From Myxococcaceae bacterium (GTDB lineage: Bacteria; Myxococcota; Myxococcia; Myxococcales; Myxococcaceae), in contig JAFGNZ010000243.1 of the NCBI GenBank assembly GCA_016926755.1, positions 1-50,184 of the forward strand: 50,184 nucleotides of DNA, given 5' to 3'. The position numbers were made by a program, and so were the translations under genes. Shown piece after piece: positions 28,401 to 36,768 of this stretch. Numbering within the stretch: position 1 is the stretch's first letter; each line of letters opens with the position of its first letter. The notes under the pieces were generated by a model. The model was given only the letters and a program-made list of their open reading frames with translations. It was not told the origin of the DNA and did no database searches.

Positions 28401-28686
28401 GCTTGAAGCCCTGGCTGTCGAACCGCAGGGTGTACACGCCCGGCGGCAGCTGGGGAATACGGTACTGGCCGCTGGCGTCTGATACCACCGTCTGCTCACC
28501 CTGTAGGTTGGGCGAGGTCGCGGTGACGACCACATCTGCTATCGGCGCCTTGTTGGCGCCAGGATCGGCATTGACGACCGTGCCGATGATGACGCTGCTT
28601 GATGACTGAGCCAAGGCCACTGACCCGAACAAAAGGCCAACAGCCAGCACAACTCCGGTTTCCCGGAGCACACGGGTTACTCTCAT
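25429..28686 (-). CDS. Oar-like TonB-dependent receptor
   Basis: 1085 residues from the ATG at 28686 (GGAGGGG 8 bases upstream). The open frame continues 5' to about 29664, but that part is antisense to tonB and not coding. Signal peptide cleaved after A26 (VALA/QSSSS). Residues about 30-125 form a carboxypeptidase-like regulatory beta-sandwich (VIIGTVVNAD, GQYRIPQLPPGVYTLRFDSQG), then a plug (about 140-300) and a 22-strand type barrel ending in the aromatic RQFRIGVRYTF. The layout matches M. xanthus Oar, which is needed for secretion of protease PopC. The typical plug TonB box is not obvious to me. Divergent from tonB-exbB-exbD-exbD, with promoters in the shared intergenic region. Ligand unknown. 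Confidence 0.88.
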   Translation of the reverse strand: MRVTRVLRETGVVLAVGLLFGSVALAQSSSSVIIGTVVNADPGANKAPIADVVVTATSPNLQGEQTVVSDASGQYRIPQLPPGVYTLRFDSQGFKPFARSDIQLRLNRTIRVNVELLPEAFTEEIAVVATPPTIDVGSTTTGVNVDQEFIRRIAVNRPGGKGGAARSFESLAELAPGAQNDQYGVSINGATSPENGYVVDGLSTNDPAFGINASPLSIEFVQDVNVVTGGYLPEFGRSTGGVINAVTRSGSNEFHGSVFGNITPGTLEGDRKLVINEGSVISGTNQLKNLGDFGATLGGPILQDKLWFFAGFAPSFTRYTHTRGINAFQIDPATGDVVRDEQDRAQFTPIPGAERTYFADSRSFQYMGKLTYLINQDHNVSLSITGTPSSTGGEGKLNIDPRSGGLPAAVTTRPGDFGITETLASTTAVGLKYAGAFMDKKVLIDVNAGYFHQVASTLPVDGSEPGDILGDGLAGYSRVLYVNERPITYFEDVPNAAQYCEIPYGDPDPVTGEREIAQACPVSNYALGGPGLLTDGNLDRYQVNAKATYLLNALGTHVLKAGVDAEFLSYGQRKAYGGGVFFSETNLGGFFDPRTNTGIPSGTSGWLDARRYGYQTAPDSPTVQLVQESTSKSTTVGGFLQDSWSIANRVTVNAGLRYDVQAMYGGDGQLALVLGNQLSPRVGAIVDPLANGRMKFFVNFAKYYEQVPLNMLDRAFPPERRYAARRVAPSTDGGTDGCDPSTREGQRTGCADNQYVARVSEGSRNPNRLFLGGKVESEPVDPNLKPQSSNEVVVGGEYEVLANTRFGASYTFRNMGSVIEDMSRDDGNTYFLGNPNEGFAKDFPKPERNYNAVTLYLNRTFADGWLAQASYTWSRLYGNYPGLFRPETGQLDPNILSDFDLISLLPNRTGLLPYDRTHSVKVFGAKEFNITNALSASLGVSYRGNSGNPINFYGAHPLYLQDEAFVLQRGTGGRTPWVNVIDSNVGVNYRIGKDQVVSLTLDVFNLFNFQTATGVDESYTFESIYPLEGGTPADLPGKVQINTGDLEFDRANQVFLTEDQVNPNFKQPTQYQAPRQFRIGVRYTF

Positions 28687-28732
28687 GCCTGACCCCTCCA
28701 AGGTGGGCGTATGCAACCAAAAATGGCTGGGG

Positions 28733-28760
28733 AAAATATCTGAGGTCAGCAAGTTGTCAA
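28733..28760 (-). promoter_or_regulatory. Predicted strong promoter of the Oar-like receptor
   Basis: Minus strand: perfect -35 TTGACA (28760-28755), 16-base spacer, -10 TATTTT (28738-28733). Transcription would start near 28726, some 40 bases before the ATG. Confidence 0.6.
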
Positions 28761-28766
28761 TAGACC

Positions 28767-28782
28767 GTTGCTTTTTGGCAAC
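28767..28782. promoter_or_regulatory. Small dyad just upstream of the receptor promoter
   Basis: GTTGC-6 bases-GCAAC; GCAACCA also occurs on the plus strand near 28714. Located beside the -35 box of the receptor and within the divergent region, so it could be a regulator binding site. Only 5 bases per arm, so chance is possible. Confidence 0.25.
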
Positions 28783-28830
28783 CAGTGGGGCATTGGCCGG
28801 TCCCGTCCGTTGACTCTGCCCCCCCCTCGC

Positions 28831-28858
28831 TTGAACCCGGACTGCATTTCTGTATTGT
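28831..28858 (+). promoter_or_regulatory. Predicted promoter of tonB-exbB-exbD-exbD
   Basis: TTGAAC (28831-28836), 16-base spacer, TATTGT (28853-28858), about 62 bases before the tonB ATG. Weaker than the receptor promoter but in the right place. Confidence 0.45.
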
Positions 28859-28920
28859 GGCACGCCTTTGATCCGGCAGGGCGTGACGGGTTGCCCACTG
28901 GTGTAGAGGAGTAATCGCGC

Positions 28921-29637
28921 ATGTTCGACTCTGTTCTTGACCGCGGAGCGGCTCCCAGGTCCCGGTTCGGCACCGGGACGGTGATCTCGGTGCTGCTGCA
29001 CGTGGGCCTCTTCGGTCTGGCGGTGTGGCTGTCCACGCGGCCGCCCCCCGTGGAGGAGAAGGAGATCGAGGTCACCTTCAAGGCCGCCATGGCGCCTCCG
29101 CCGCCGCCTCCACCTCCTCCGCCTCCTCCGGCCGCCAAGCCGAAGCCCAAGAAGGTCAAGAAGGAGTTCGTGGCGCCCAAGGAGATCCCCCAGGTCAAGC
29201 CTCCCGAGCAGGAGCCCACCCCCGAGCCCGAGCCCACCGAAGAGGAAGTGGAGACCGGCGAGGGCGTCGAAGGCGGCGTGGTGGGGGGCGTGGTGGGTGG
29301 CGTGCTCGGCGGAGTGCTCGGCGGCCAGGTGGGCAGCACCGGTACGGACGTGCTCCCGTTCGGCGCGGGCATGACGCGCCCGGAGAAGCTCTCCGGCCCC
29401 GCTCCCCAATATAGTCGCGAGGCGCTCGAGGCCCGCGTCCAGGGCCTGATGATCGTGAAGTGCGTCATCACCACCGAGGGCAACGTGGAGAAGTGCCGCA
29501 TCATCAAGCCCCTGCCCCACATGGAGCAGGCAGTGCTGGACGCGCTGTACGCGCAGCGGTACAAGCCGGTCACCTTCCAGGGACGGCCGGTCCAGGTGGA
29601 CTACACCTTCAACGTCAGGCTGAGCCTGCCGCGGTAG
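28921..29637 (+). CDS. tonB: TonB energy-transducing protein
   Basis: 238 residues. One N-terminal transmembrane helix (about 18-37) with the S23-x3-H27 motif that contacts ExbB/ExbD. Then an uninterrupted poly-Pro run (59-70), a Lys/Pro/Glu linker (AKPKPKKVKKEF, PEQEPTPEPEPT), a Gly/Val segment of GGV and GGVL units (117-135) and the TonB C-terminal domain (about 155-238; LEARVQGLMIVKCVITTEG, MEQAVLDALYAQRYKPVTFQG). It spans the periplasm to the receptor TonB box. First gene of the operon and divergent from the Oar-like receptor, suggesting it serves that receptor in particular. Confidence 0.93.
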   Translation: MFDSVLDRGAAPRSRFGTGTVISVLLHVGLFGLAVWLSTRPPPVEEKEIEVTFKAAMAPPPPPPPPPPPPAAKPKPKKVKKEFVAPKEIPQVKPPEQEPTPEPEPTEEEVETGEGVEGGVVGGVVGGVLGGVLGGQVGSTGTDVLPFGAGMTRPEKLSGPAPQYSREALEARVQGLMIVKCVITTEGNVEKCRIIKPLPHMEQAVLDALYAQRYKPVTFQGRPVQVDYTFNVRLSLPR

Positions 29638-29710
29638 TACGCGGACGGCCTCGGCCCTTGTCATAACCTGCCGTTACCCCCCGCGCTCGAGGAGGAGCGC
29701 TCATAATACC

Positions 29711-30394
29711 ATGCAATTCACACTGGCGGATATCTGGGCGCACACGGGCCTCTTCGCCCGCTTCATCATCTTCACCCTGGGCTTCATGTCGGTCGCCTCG
29801 CTGGTCGTCATGGCGGAGCGGATGGTGGTCTTCCGTAAGACGCGAGCCGACTCGAGGACCTTCGCGTCGAAGATGGGGGCCATCCTCGCCAAGGGGGACC
29901 TGACCACCGCGGCCAACACGAACCTGGGCAAGGACGTGGGTCACCTGGGGCGCGTGATCAACTCGGGTCTGACGGCGTACCGCATCAGCCCCAGCAACAA
30001 GGAAGTCGCTGTGGAGTCCGTGGCGCGCGCGCTGGAGCGTCAGGCCCAGCGTGAGGTCCAGAGCCTCAAGCGCGGCCTGGGCGTGCTGGCCACGGTGGGC
30101 TCGACGGCGCCGTTCGTCGGTCTGCTCGGCACCACGATGGGTATCGTGAACGCCTTCCAGCAGATGGCCGTGGCGGGCTCGGGTGGTCTGGCCACCATCT
30201 CCGCCGGTATCGCCGAGGCGCTCATCACCACGGCGTTCGGTCTGCTCGTGGCGATCCCCGCGGTGATGGCCTACAACTTCTTCCAGGGCTGGGTGGATGC
30301 GCGCTCGGTGGACATCTCCGAGTCGTCCAACGAGTTCCTGGACGTAGTGGCCCGGCACCTGGGCGGTGGCGCGTCCCACTCCCAGGTGGGCTGA
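29711..30394 (+). CDS. exbB: ExbB/TolQ-type proton-channel protein
   Basis: 227 residues, three membrane helices (about 12-35, 120-145, 160-190). Couples the proton motive force to TonB movement, with ExbD. The conserved MotA/TolQ/ExbB core reads KRGLGVLATVGSTAPFVGLLGTTMGIVNAFQQMA and EALITTAFGLLVAIPAVMAYNFF. Tol-specific features (a long cytosolic loop) are not evident, so ExbB is preferred because of the context with tonB. 73 bases separate it from tonB; a GAGGAG motif is 13 bases upstream of the ATG, farther than usual. Confidence 0.93.
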   Translation: MQFTLADIWAHTGLFARFIIFTLGFMSVASLVVMAERMVVFRKTRADSRTFASKMGAILAKGDLTTAANTNLGKDVGHLGRVINSGLTAYRISPSNKEVAVESVARALERQAQREVQSLKRGLGVLATVGSTAPFVGLLGTTMGIVNAFQQMAVAGSGGLATISAGIAEALITTAFGLLVAIPAVMAYNFFQGWVDARSVDISESSNEFLDVVARHLGGGASHSQVG

Positions 30395-30415
30395 GCACAG
30401 CCTTCCTAGCCAGCC

Positions 30416-30469
30416 AGTAGCCCGTCTCGGCGTTGGCGGGGATCTCCCCTTCACCCGAGGCGGGCTGCT
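30416..30469 (+). promoter_or_regulatory. Long RNA hairpin between exbB and the first exbD
   Basis: Fifteen consecutive base pairs (two of them G-U) between 30416-30430 and 30455-30469, enclosing a nested GGGGATCTCCCC dyad at 30438-30449. It begins about 20 bases after exbB stops and ends about 34 bases before the exbD ATG. Not followed by a U-run, so not a classical terminator; an RNA stabiliser, processing site or stoichiometry control is suggested. Confidence 0.55.
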
Positions 30470-30502
30470 TCACTCAAGTCACCTCGAGCTCCAGGTACAG
30501 CG

Positions 30503-30922
30503 ATGGGAATGGCAACAGGTCCCAGTGGTGGGATCAAGAACGAGATCAACGTCACGCCGCTGGTGGACGTGGTGCTGGTGCTGCTCATCATCTTCATGGT
30601 GATCACGCCCATGCTCCAGCGCGGCAAGTCGGTGACGCTGCCCAAGGCGCAGAACATCGAGAAGGAGAAGAAGGGCGCTGACCAGGACCCGCTGATCCTC
30701 TCGGTCACTCCGGACAAGAAGATGTTCCTGGAGAATGACGAGTTCGACGCCGCGGGCCTGGAGAACAAGATCCGCGAGGAGCTCGAGGCCAAGCCGGGGC
30801 GGCGGATCCTCCTCAAGGGCGACATGTCGCTGAACGTCATCGACGTGCGCAAGGCGATGGACATCGCCCGCAAGGGCAAGGCCAAGAGCATCGCGCTCGG
30901 CGTCGAGGAGCTGAAGGAATAG
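30503..30922 (+). CDS. exbD: ExbD/TolR-type protein 1
   Basis: 139 residues. One membrane helix near residues 22-42 (VDVVLVLLIIFMV), with the conserved Asp in NVTPLVDVV that takes part in proton transfer; a Met/Pro segment (ITPMLQRGKSVTLP) leads to the periplasmic domain. C terminus IALGVEEL. Two bases separate its stop from the second exbD. It shares with that gene a block of 54 identical bases out of 56 covering the membrane helix. ExbD forms a dimer in the ExbB pentamer; two different ExbD proteins could form a heterodimer. Confidence 0.92.
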   Translation: MGMATGPSGGIKNEINVTPLVDVVLVLLIIFMVITPMLQRGKSVTLPKAQNIEKEKKGADQDPLILSVTPDKKMFLENDEFDAAGLENKIREELEAKPGRRILLKGDMSLNVIDVRKAMDIARKGKAKSIALGVEELKE

Positions 30923-31034
30923 CCATGGCTTACAAGAAACGTCAGTGGGTCAAGCCCCAGACTCCGCCCAACTCGGACATCAACGTCACGCCGCTGGTGG
31001 ACGTGGTGCTCGTGCTCCTCATCATCTTCATGGT
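30545..31034 (+). repeat. Near-identical 56-base blocks in the two exbD genes
   Basis: 30545-30600 and 30979-31034 are identical at 54 of 56 positions (differences are two third-position changes in Val/Leu codons). They encode the INVTPLVDVVLVLLIIFMV core of both ExbD copies; the genes are much more divergent on either side. Confidence 0.85.
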
Positions 31035-31419
31035 GCTCACGCCGCTGCTCGAGAAGGACATCGAGGTGCGCGTGCCGGAGACGGAGGTGGAGGCCACGCC
31101 TCCCGACACGAACGATCAGCTGGTGGTGCAGCTGTCCGAGAACGGCGACATCAAGATCAACGCCGAGGAGATGCCCAACCTGGAGGAGTTCATCAACCGG
31201 CTGAAGCGGATGCTGGCGGCGAAGGCCCGGGAAGAGCGGGTCGTCTTCTTCATGGCTGACGACAAGGCGAACTACGGCAAGCTCATTGGCGTGATGGACG
31301 GCGCCAAGTCGGCCGGCGCCGTCGTGCTCGGCATGACGACCGAGGAGCTGCCGCAGGGCGCGGTGCTCCCGGGTACCGAGGGCGCAGCGCCGGTTCCCGA
31401 GGCCCCTCCGGCCCCGTAG
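30925..31419 (+). CDS. exbD: ExbD/TolR-type protein 2
   Basis: 164 residues. Same membrane core as the first ExbD (INVTPLVDVVLVLLIIFMV, then LTPLLEKDIEVRVPET) and the conserved Asp; the periplasmic domain differs and ends in a Pro/Ala-rich tail (EGAAPVPEAPPAP). The start MAYKKRQWVKPQTPPN is a cytosolic basic segment. Gene order tonB-exbB-exbD-exbD with two ExbD paralogues is known from other Proteobacteria-type and myxobacterial TonB systems. Ends 20 bases before the terminator arm. Confidence 0.92.
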   Translation: MAYKKRQWVKPQTPPNSDINVTPLVDVVLVLLIIFMVLTPLLEKDIEVRVPETEVEATPPDTNDQLVVQLSENGDIKINAEEMPNLEEFINRLKRMLAAKAREERVVFFMADDKANYGKLIGVMDGAKSAGAVVLGMTTEELPQGAVLPGTEGAAPVPEAPPAP

Positions 31420-31439
31420 CGCCACCTCGGCGTCCCCCC

Positions 31440-31485
31440 AGGAGCTCGTCTGGCCCCACGTGGCCGGCGAGCTCCTTGTTTTTTG
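31440..31485 (+). terminator. Rho-independent terminator of tonB-exbB-exbD-exbD
   Basis: Nine-base stem aggagctcg (31440-31448) / cgagctcct (31468-31476) with an inner GGCC/GGCC pair, followed by TTGTTTTTTG. Textbook terminator in a GC-rich genome, placed 20 bases after the second exbD. The frame open upstream of comM runs through it, so that extension is not coding. Confidence 0.85.
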
Positions 31486-31603
31486 TCCCGCCGCGTGGAC
31501 GGGACCATCTCGCGTGCGGGACGGTGCCGCCGCTCCTCCCTCTGGCGCAAGCCCTGGTACGGCCATTGCTTTCCCAGCCCCGGAGACAACCGGGAGGGTG
31601 GGC

Positions 31604-33229
31604 ATGCTGGCGAGGGTGAGGTCGGGCGCGCTGATGGGCATCGACGCGGTGGTGGTGGAGTGCGAGGTGGACATGGCCCTGGGGCTGCCCTACTTCAACG
31701 TCGTGGGGTTGCCCGACGGGGCGGTGCGCGAGTCGAAGGTGCGGGTCGTCTCGGCGCTGAAGAACACGGGCTTCGAGCTGCCCCAGAAGCGCATCACGGT
31801 GAACCTGGCCCCGGCGGACATCCGCAAGGAGGGGGCCGCCTTCGAGCTCCCCATCGCGCTGGGCGTGCTGGCGGCGGCGCGCTTGATGGAGGAGGAGCCG
31901 CTGGGGCGCTACCTCTTCGGAGGGGAGCTGTCGCTGGATGGGTGGATCAAGCCCATCAAGGGCGTCCTGCCGCTGGCCGTGGCCGCCAGGAATGGCGGCT
32001 TCCAGGGCGTCATGGTGCCCTCGGCGAACGCGGCCGAGGCGGCCCTGGTGGAGGGCATCCAGGTGCTCCCGGTGAGCCACCTGCGCGCCGCCGTCGATCA
32101 CCTCACCGGCGTCCAGCTCATCCCCCCCTTCCAGCGCGCACCTGGGGCGGCCGTGGCGATGCGGGGCCCGCCGTCGCTCGACATGGCGGACGTGCGCGGG
32201 CAGCCCGAGCTCAAGCTGGCCCTGGAGTTGGCGGCCGCTGGTGGCCACAACGTGCTCATGTGCGGCCCTCCTGGCTCGGGCAAGACGATGCTGGCCCAGA
32301 GGCTGCCGGGGATCCTGCCGGCCATGACGTTCACCGAGGCGCTGGAGGTGACGAAGATCTACTCGGTGCTCGGGCTGCTGGGAGAGGACCAGGCGCTGAT
32401 GCGCGAGCGCCCGTTCCGCTCGCCGCACCACACCATCTCGGACGCGGGGCTCGTGGGAGGAGGCCCGGCGGCGCGCCCCGGGGAGCTGTCCATGGCCCAC
32501 CACGGGGTGCTGTTCCTGGATGAGCTGCCGGAGTTCCGCAAGAACGTCCTGGAGGTGCTGCGCCAGCCCATGGAGGAAGGCCTCATCCACCTGGCGCGCG
32601 CCAACCAGAACGTCACCTACCCCTGCCGGGTGATGCTGGTGGCGGCGATGAACCCCTGCCCTTGCGGCTACTTCAACGTCCCCGGCCACACCTGCAAGTG
32701 CCAGGAGCACCGCATCTTCGACTACCACGCGCGGGTGAGCGGCCCGCTGCTGGATCGCATCGACATCACGCTGCAGACGCGCCCGGTGGAGTACCACCAG
32801 ATCGCCCGGGGCAGCGCCGAAGAGCCGCCCAGCAGCTACTACCGGGACCGGGTGGAGGCCGCGCGCGAGCGCCAGCGGGCCCGCTTCCGCGACGAGCCAG
32901 GAGTGCACTGCAATGCCCAGATGCCGCCCCGGCTCCTGCATCGCTATTGCGCGCTGAGCGCTCGGGCCGAGCAGATGCTGGAGCGTGCCGTGCGCCACCA
33001 TGGCCTGTCCGCCCGCGCGCACGACCGCATCCTCAAGCTCGCCCTCACCCGCGCGGACCTGGAGGCGCACCCCCGTATCGAGGACACGGACATGCACATC
33101 GCCATCGACTGCCGCATTCTCGACCGCCGAGGGTGGCTCCACGCGAACACCTACGGCACCTCGCGGCCCGATGCCTTCTCCCGGCTGCTGCGGCCCGACG
33201 CGCGCTCACGAGCTCCCGAGGAGCCTTGA
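31604..33229 (+). CDS. comM: YifB/ComM family Mg-chelatase-like AAA+ protein
   Basis: 541 residues from the ATG at 31604 (GGGAGGG 5 bases before). ComM-like helicases promote branch migration in natural transformation and recombination. N-terminal Lon-protease-like domain about 1-170 (ALMGIDAVVVECEVDMALGLPYFNVVGLPDGAVRES), then the AAA+ module with Walker A GPPGSGKT (221-228), Walker B LFLDELPEF and an arginine-rich sensor region (RPFRSPHHTISDAGLVGGG). A Cys cluster (MNPCPCGYF, HTCKCQEH) in the AAA+ part may bind zinc. C-terminal helices include ARAHDRILKLALTRADLE. The final stretch after about residue 505 (WLHANTYG...) has no family match that I know. Lies after the tonB operon terminator, so it is transcribed separately. 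Confidence 0.92.
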   Translation: MLARVRSGALMGIDAVVVECEVDMALGLPYFNVVGLPDGAVRESKVRVVSALKNTGFELPQKRITVNLAPADIRKEGAAFELPIALGVLAAARLMEEEPLGRYLFGGELSLDGWIKPIKGVLPLAVAARNGGFQGVMVPSANAAEAALVEGIQVLPVSHLRAAVDHLTGVQLIPPFQRAPGAAVAMRGPPSLDMADVRGQPELKLALELAAAGGHNVLMCGPPGSGKTMLAQRLPGILPAMTFTEALEVTKIYSVLGLLGEDQALMRERPFRSPHHTISDAGLVGGGPAARPGELSMAHHGVLFLDELPEFRKNVLEVLRQPMEEGLIHLARANQNVTYPCRVMLVAAMNPCPCGYFNVPGHTCKCQEHRIFDYHARVSGPLLDRIDITLQTRPVEYHQIARGSAEEPPSSYYRDRVEAARERQRARFRDEPGVHCNAQMPPRLLHRYCALSARAEQMLERAVRHHGLSARAHDRILKLALTRADLEAHPRIEDTDMHIAIDCRILDRRGWLHANTYGTSRPDAFSRLLRPDARSRAPEEP

Positions 33230-33249
33230 GCGTGGCGAGCCCCCGGCGC

Positions 33250-34614
33250 TCAGGAGGCGCCAGCCTGGGAGGCGGGCTGTGGCTCGCGAGCGCCTCCCGG
33301 CTCGCCAGCGTGTCCTCCGGGCGCAGGGAGGCCGGTAGGGCCCGGCGAGCGCCCCAGCAGGGGCACCCCGCCCGTGATGATGCGAGCCGAGCGCCGAAAC
33401 GCCAGGTACGAGTAGGCCCAGTTCACGAGCACCGCCACCTTGCTGCGGAAGCCGATGAGGAACAGGACGTGAACGAAGAGCCAGGCGAACCAAGCGAGGT
33501 AGCCCGACATCCGGAAGCGCTCCAGGGCGATCCCCACCGCGGAGCCTCGACCGATCACGGAGAACATGCCGCGGTCCCAGTAGCTGAAGGGCTCCATGGG
33601 CCGGCCCTCGAGCTGGAGCAGGATGTTTCGCGCGGCGTGCTTCCCCTCCTGCATGGCCGCGGGCGCCACGCCCGGAACAGGCTGGTCCTTCTCCTTGAAG
33701 AGCGCCAGGTCCCCGACGACGAAGACGTCCTTCCGGCCGGGCAGGGTGAGCTCTGGTGTCACCGGCACGCGCCCCGCCCGGTCCAGCTCCACCCCCAGCG
33801 AGCGCGCCAGGGGAGAGGCCGCCACCCCCGCGGCCCACAACTTCGTGCGCGCCGGGATGTGCTCTTCGCCGATGTACACCCCCTTCTCGTCGATGCGGGT
33901 GACTCGGACGCCCGTGCGCACCTCCACCCCGAGCTTCTCCAGCGACTTGCGGGCCGCGATGGACAGCTTCTCCGGGTACGTGGGCAGCACGTGGCCGGCC
34001 CCCTCCACCAGGATGATGCGCGCCTGGGACGGGTCGATGTTCTGGAAGTCCCGCACCAGCGCGTGATGGCTGATCTCCGAGAGCGCGCCCGCCAGCTCCA
34101 CGCCCGTGGCTCCTCCGCCAACGATGACGAAGGTCAACAGCTCGCGGCGGCGCGCCGGGTCCGGCTCGCGCTCGGCCAGCTCGAAGGCGAGCAGCAGCTG
34201 CCGGCGGATCTCCACCGCGTCCTCGATGGTCTTCAGGCCCGGCGCGTACCGTGCCCACTCGTCGCGCCCGAAGTAGGAGTGGGTCGCGCCGGTGGCGAGG
34301 ATGAGGAAGTCGTACGCAAGCGCTCCGTCCGCGAGCAGCAGGCGCTTGCCCGGCACGTCCACCCCCGTCGCCTCGGCCAGGAGCACGGAGATGCCGTACC
34401 TGCCGAGGATGCCCCGCAGCGGCGAGGCGATGTCGCTGGGGCTCAGCGTCGCCGTCGCCACCTGGTACAGGAGCGGCTGGAAGAGGTGGTGGTTATGTCG
34501 ATCCACCAGCGTCACGCGGACCGGGGCGCGCTTCAGCTTCAGCGCCGCGTACAGGCCGCCAAAGCCTCCGCCGAGGATGACCACATGGGGACGGGAGTCA
34601 GGGTTCGCGCTCAC
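33250..34614 (-). CDS. Type II NADH dehydrogenase-like FAD oxidoreductase
   Basis: 454 residues. Two nucleotide-binding Rossmann folds: FAD site ILGGGFGGLYAAL (Gly15-Gly20) and NAD(P)H site IVGGGATGVELAGAL (around 165-178), plus VFVVGDLA near residue 317. The C-terminal segment (SGYLAWFAWLFVHVLFLIGFRSKVAVLVNWAYSYL) is an amphipathic and hydrophobic membrane anchor, normal for NDH-2, which passes electrons to quinone without pumping protons. The end is a Pro/Gly-rich tail (LLGRSPGPTGLPAPGG). Start MSANPDSRP, 136 bases from the divergent plsC. Substrate (NADH or NADPH) is not decided by sequence. Confidence 0.9.
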   Translation of the reverse strand: MSANPDSRPHVVILGGGFGGLYAALKLKRAPVRVTLVDRHNHHLFQPLLYQVATATLSPSDIASPLRGILGRYGISVLLAEATGVDVPGKRLLLADGALAYDFLILATGATHSYFGRDEWARYAPGLKTIEDAVEIRRQLLLAFELAEREPDPARRRELLTFVIVGGGATGVELAGALSEISHHALVRDFQNIDPSQARIILVEGAGHVLPTYPEKLSIAARKSLEKLGVEVRTGVRVTRIDEKGVYIGEEHIPARTKLWAAGVAASPLARSLGVELDRAGRVPVTPELTLPGRKDVFVVGDLALFKEKDQPVPGVAPAAMQEGKHAARNILLQLEGRPMEPFSYWDRGMFSVIGRGSAVGIALERFRMSGYLAWFAWLFVHVLFLIGFRSKVAVLVNWAYSYLAFRRSARIITGGVPLLGRSPGPTGLPAPGGHAGEPGGAREPQPASQAGAS

Positions 34615-34750
34615 AGGGTGAACTTCCTGCCTCCCCGGGCAAAGTCAACGCCTCCCTGCTCGCCTTGTTCGAGGGGATGTCCCACATGTGACTCAGGCAT
34701 GGTAAGGGGGCCCCTGGCAGGGCGCGCCACCGCCCGAGAGGCCCCTGGTG

Positions 34751-35545
34751 ATGAAGTCTCTCTACCCGCTCATCAACGTCCTCCAGCTCCTCTTCCTGTC
34801 GCTCTGGGGCGCCTTCTGGATCACCCTGGCCGGGGTGATGGCGCTGCTGACCCTCAATGGCAATGTCCCGCTGATGATGGCCCGGCGCTTCTGGGCGCCC
34901 ATGCACTGGCGCATCGGCGGAGCGCGGATGTTGGTGGAGCCGCTGCCGGACAACGACTGGAACAGGCCCTACATCTTCCTGATGAACCACCAGTCGGCGA
35001 TGGACATCCCCTGCGCGTTCGCGGCGCTGCCGGTGAACGTCCGGTTCGTCGCCAAGCACATCCTCAAGTACGTGCCATTCCTGGGCTGGTACATGGCGAT
35101 GACGGGGATGATCTTCATCAACCGCTCCAACCACCGGGAGGCGGTGAAGAGCCTGGCGCTCGCCGGAGAGCGAATCCGCTCGGGCAAGTCCGTGCTCGCC
35201 TTCCCCGAGGGCACGCGCTCGCGTGACGGGCTCATCCTCCCCTTCAAGAAGGGCCCGTTCGCGCTCGCCATCGAGGCCCAGGTGCCCATCATCCCCGTGG
35301 CCATCCACGGCTCGCTGCAGGCGCTGCCCACCGGAGGCATCTCGCTGCGCAAGCACGACATCCGCGTGAAGGTGGGCCACCCCATCGAGACGCAGGGCCT
35401 CAAGAGCGCGGATCGCGACGCCCTGCTGCGCCGGGTACGTGACGCCATCATCCAGCTCCACCAGGAGATTGGCGGCCCGGGCGGAGTGTCCGAGGCCATT
35501 GTCGAGCGAGGCCAGGAGGGCCGCCCTCCTCCCCCGGCCAGCTGA
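34751..35545 (+). CDS. plsC: 1-acyl-sn-glycerol-3-phosphate acyltransferase
   Basis: 264 residues from the ATG at 34751 (GTG two codons earlier is possible only as an artefact of the frame). N-terminal membrane helices, then the acyltransferase motifs NHQSAMD (His80-x4-Asp85, catalytic), the [13 protein letters not shown] stretch and FPEGTR (151-156) that binds the glycerol phosphate, followed by [11 protein letters not shown]. It acylates lysophosphatidate to phosphatidate, the step after PlsY. The C-terminal end is a Pro-rich tail. 189 bases lie before recA. Confidence 0.93.
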   Translation: MKSLYPLINVLQLLFLSLWGAFWITLAGVMALLTLNGNVPLMMARRFWAPMHWRIGGARMLVEPLPDNDWNRPYIFLMNHQSAMDIPCAFAALPVNVRFVAKHILKYVPFLGWYMAMTGMIFINRSNHREAVKSLALAGERIRSGKSVLAFPEGTRSRDGLILPFKKGPFALAIEAQVPIIPVAIHGSLQALPTGGISLRKHDIRVKVGHPIETQGLKSADRDALLRRVRDAIIQLHQEIGGPGGVSEAIVERGQEGRPPPPAS

Positions 35546-35733
35546 CTGCGCGCATCGGCCCCGCAGACTCCACCGCCGTGGACGGTGCGTTCATTTCCTG
35601 GACGCCCCTTGCCCCCGCTCCCAGAGGGAGCACGCTCGGCACGCTCATTGCTTATGACTCGCCGCGATGCGCTCGAAGGCTCCGGCCCCGGGCGCAGCAC
35701 TCGAGTCCCATGAAGGGCGGCGTTGGAGGAGCA
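35546..35733 (+). promoter_or_regulatory. Upstream region of recA
   Basis: 188 bases with a perfect short hairpin GCTCCC-AGA-GGGAGC (35617-35631), possibly part of plsC termination, then the relatively AT-containing TCATTGCTTATGAC. I see no match to a LexA operator of the kind described for myxobacteria; only GTTCA at 35590-35594 resembles half of it, so SOS control of this copy is not supported. Confidence 0.35.

Positions 35734-36764
<1,031 letters not shown>

Positions 36765-36768
<4 letters not shown>

Noticed and set aside
28687-29664. N-terminal extension of the receptor frame
   Set aside because: It runs antisense through tonB; the receptor has a good ribosome site, a signal peptide and a promoter at 28733-28760 that start it at 28686.
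31460-31603. Upstream extension of comM
   Set aside because: Lies over the tonB operon terminator stem and U-run; ComM homology starts at MLARVRSGALMGIDA.
35546-35733. LexA operator upstream of recA
   Set aside because: Only a GTTCA half-site-like match, no inverted partner; not enough to claim SOS control.
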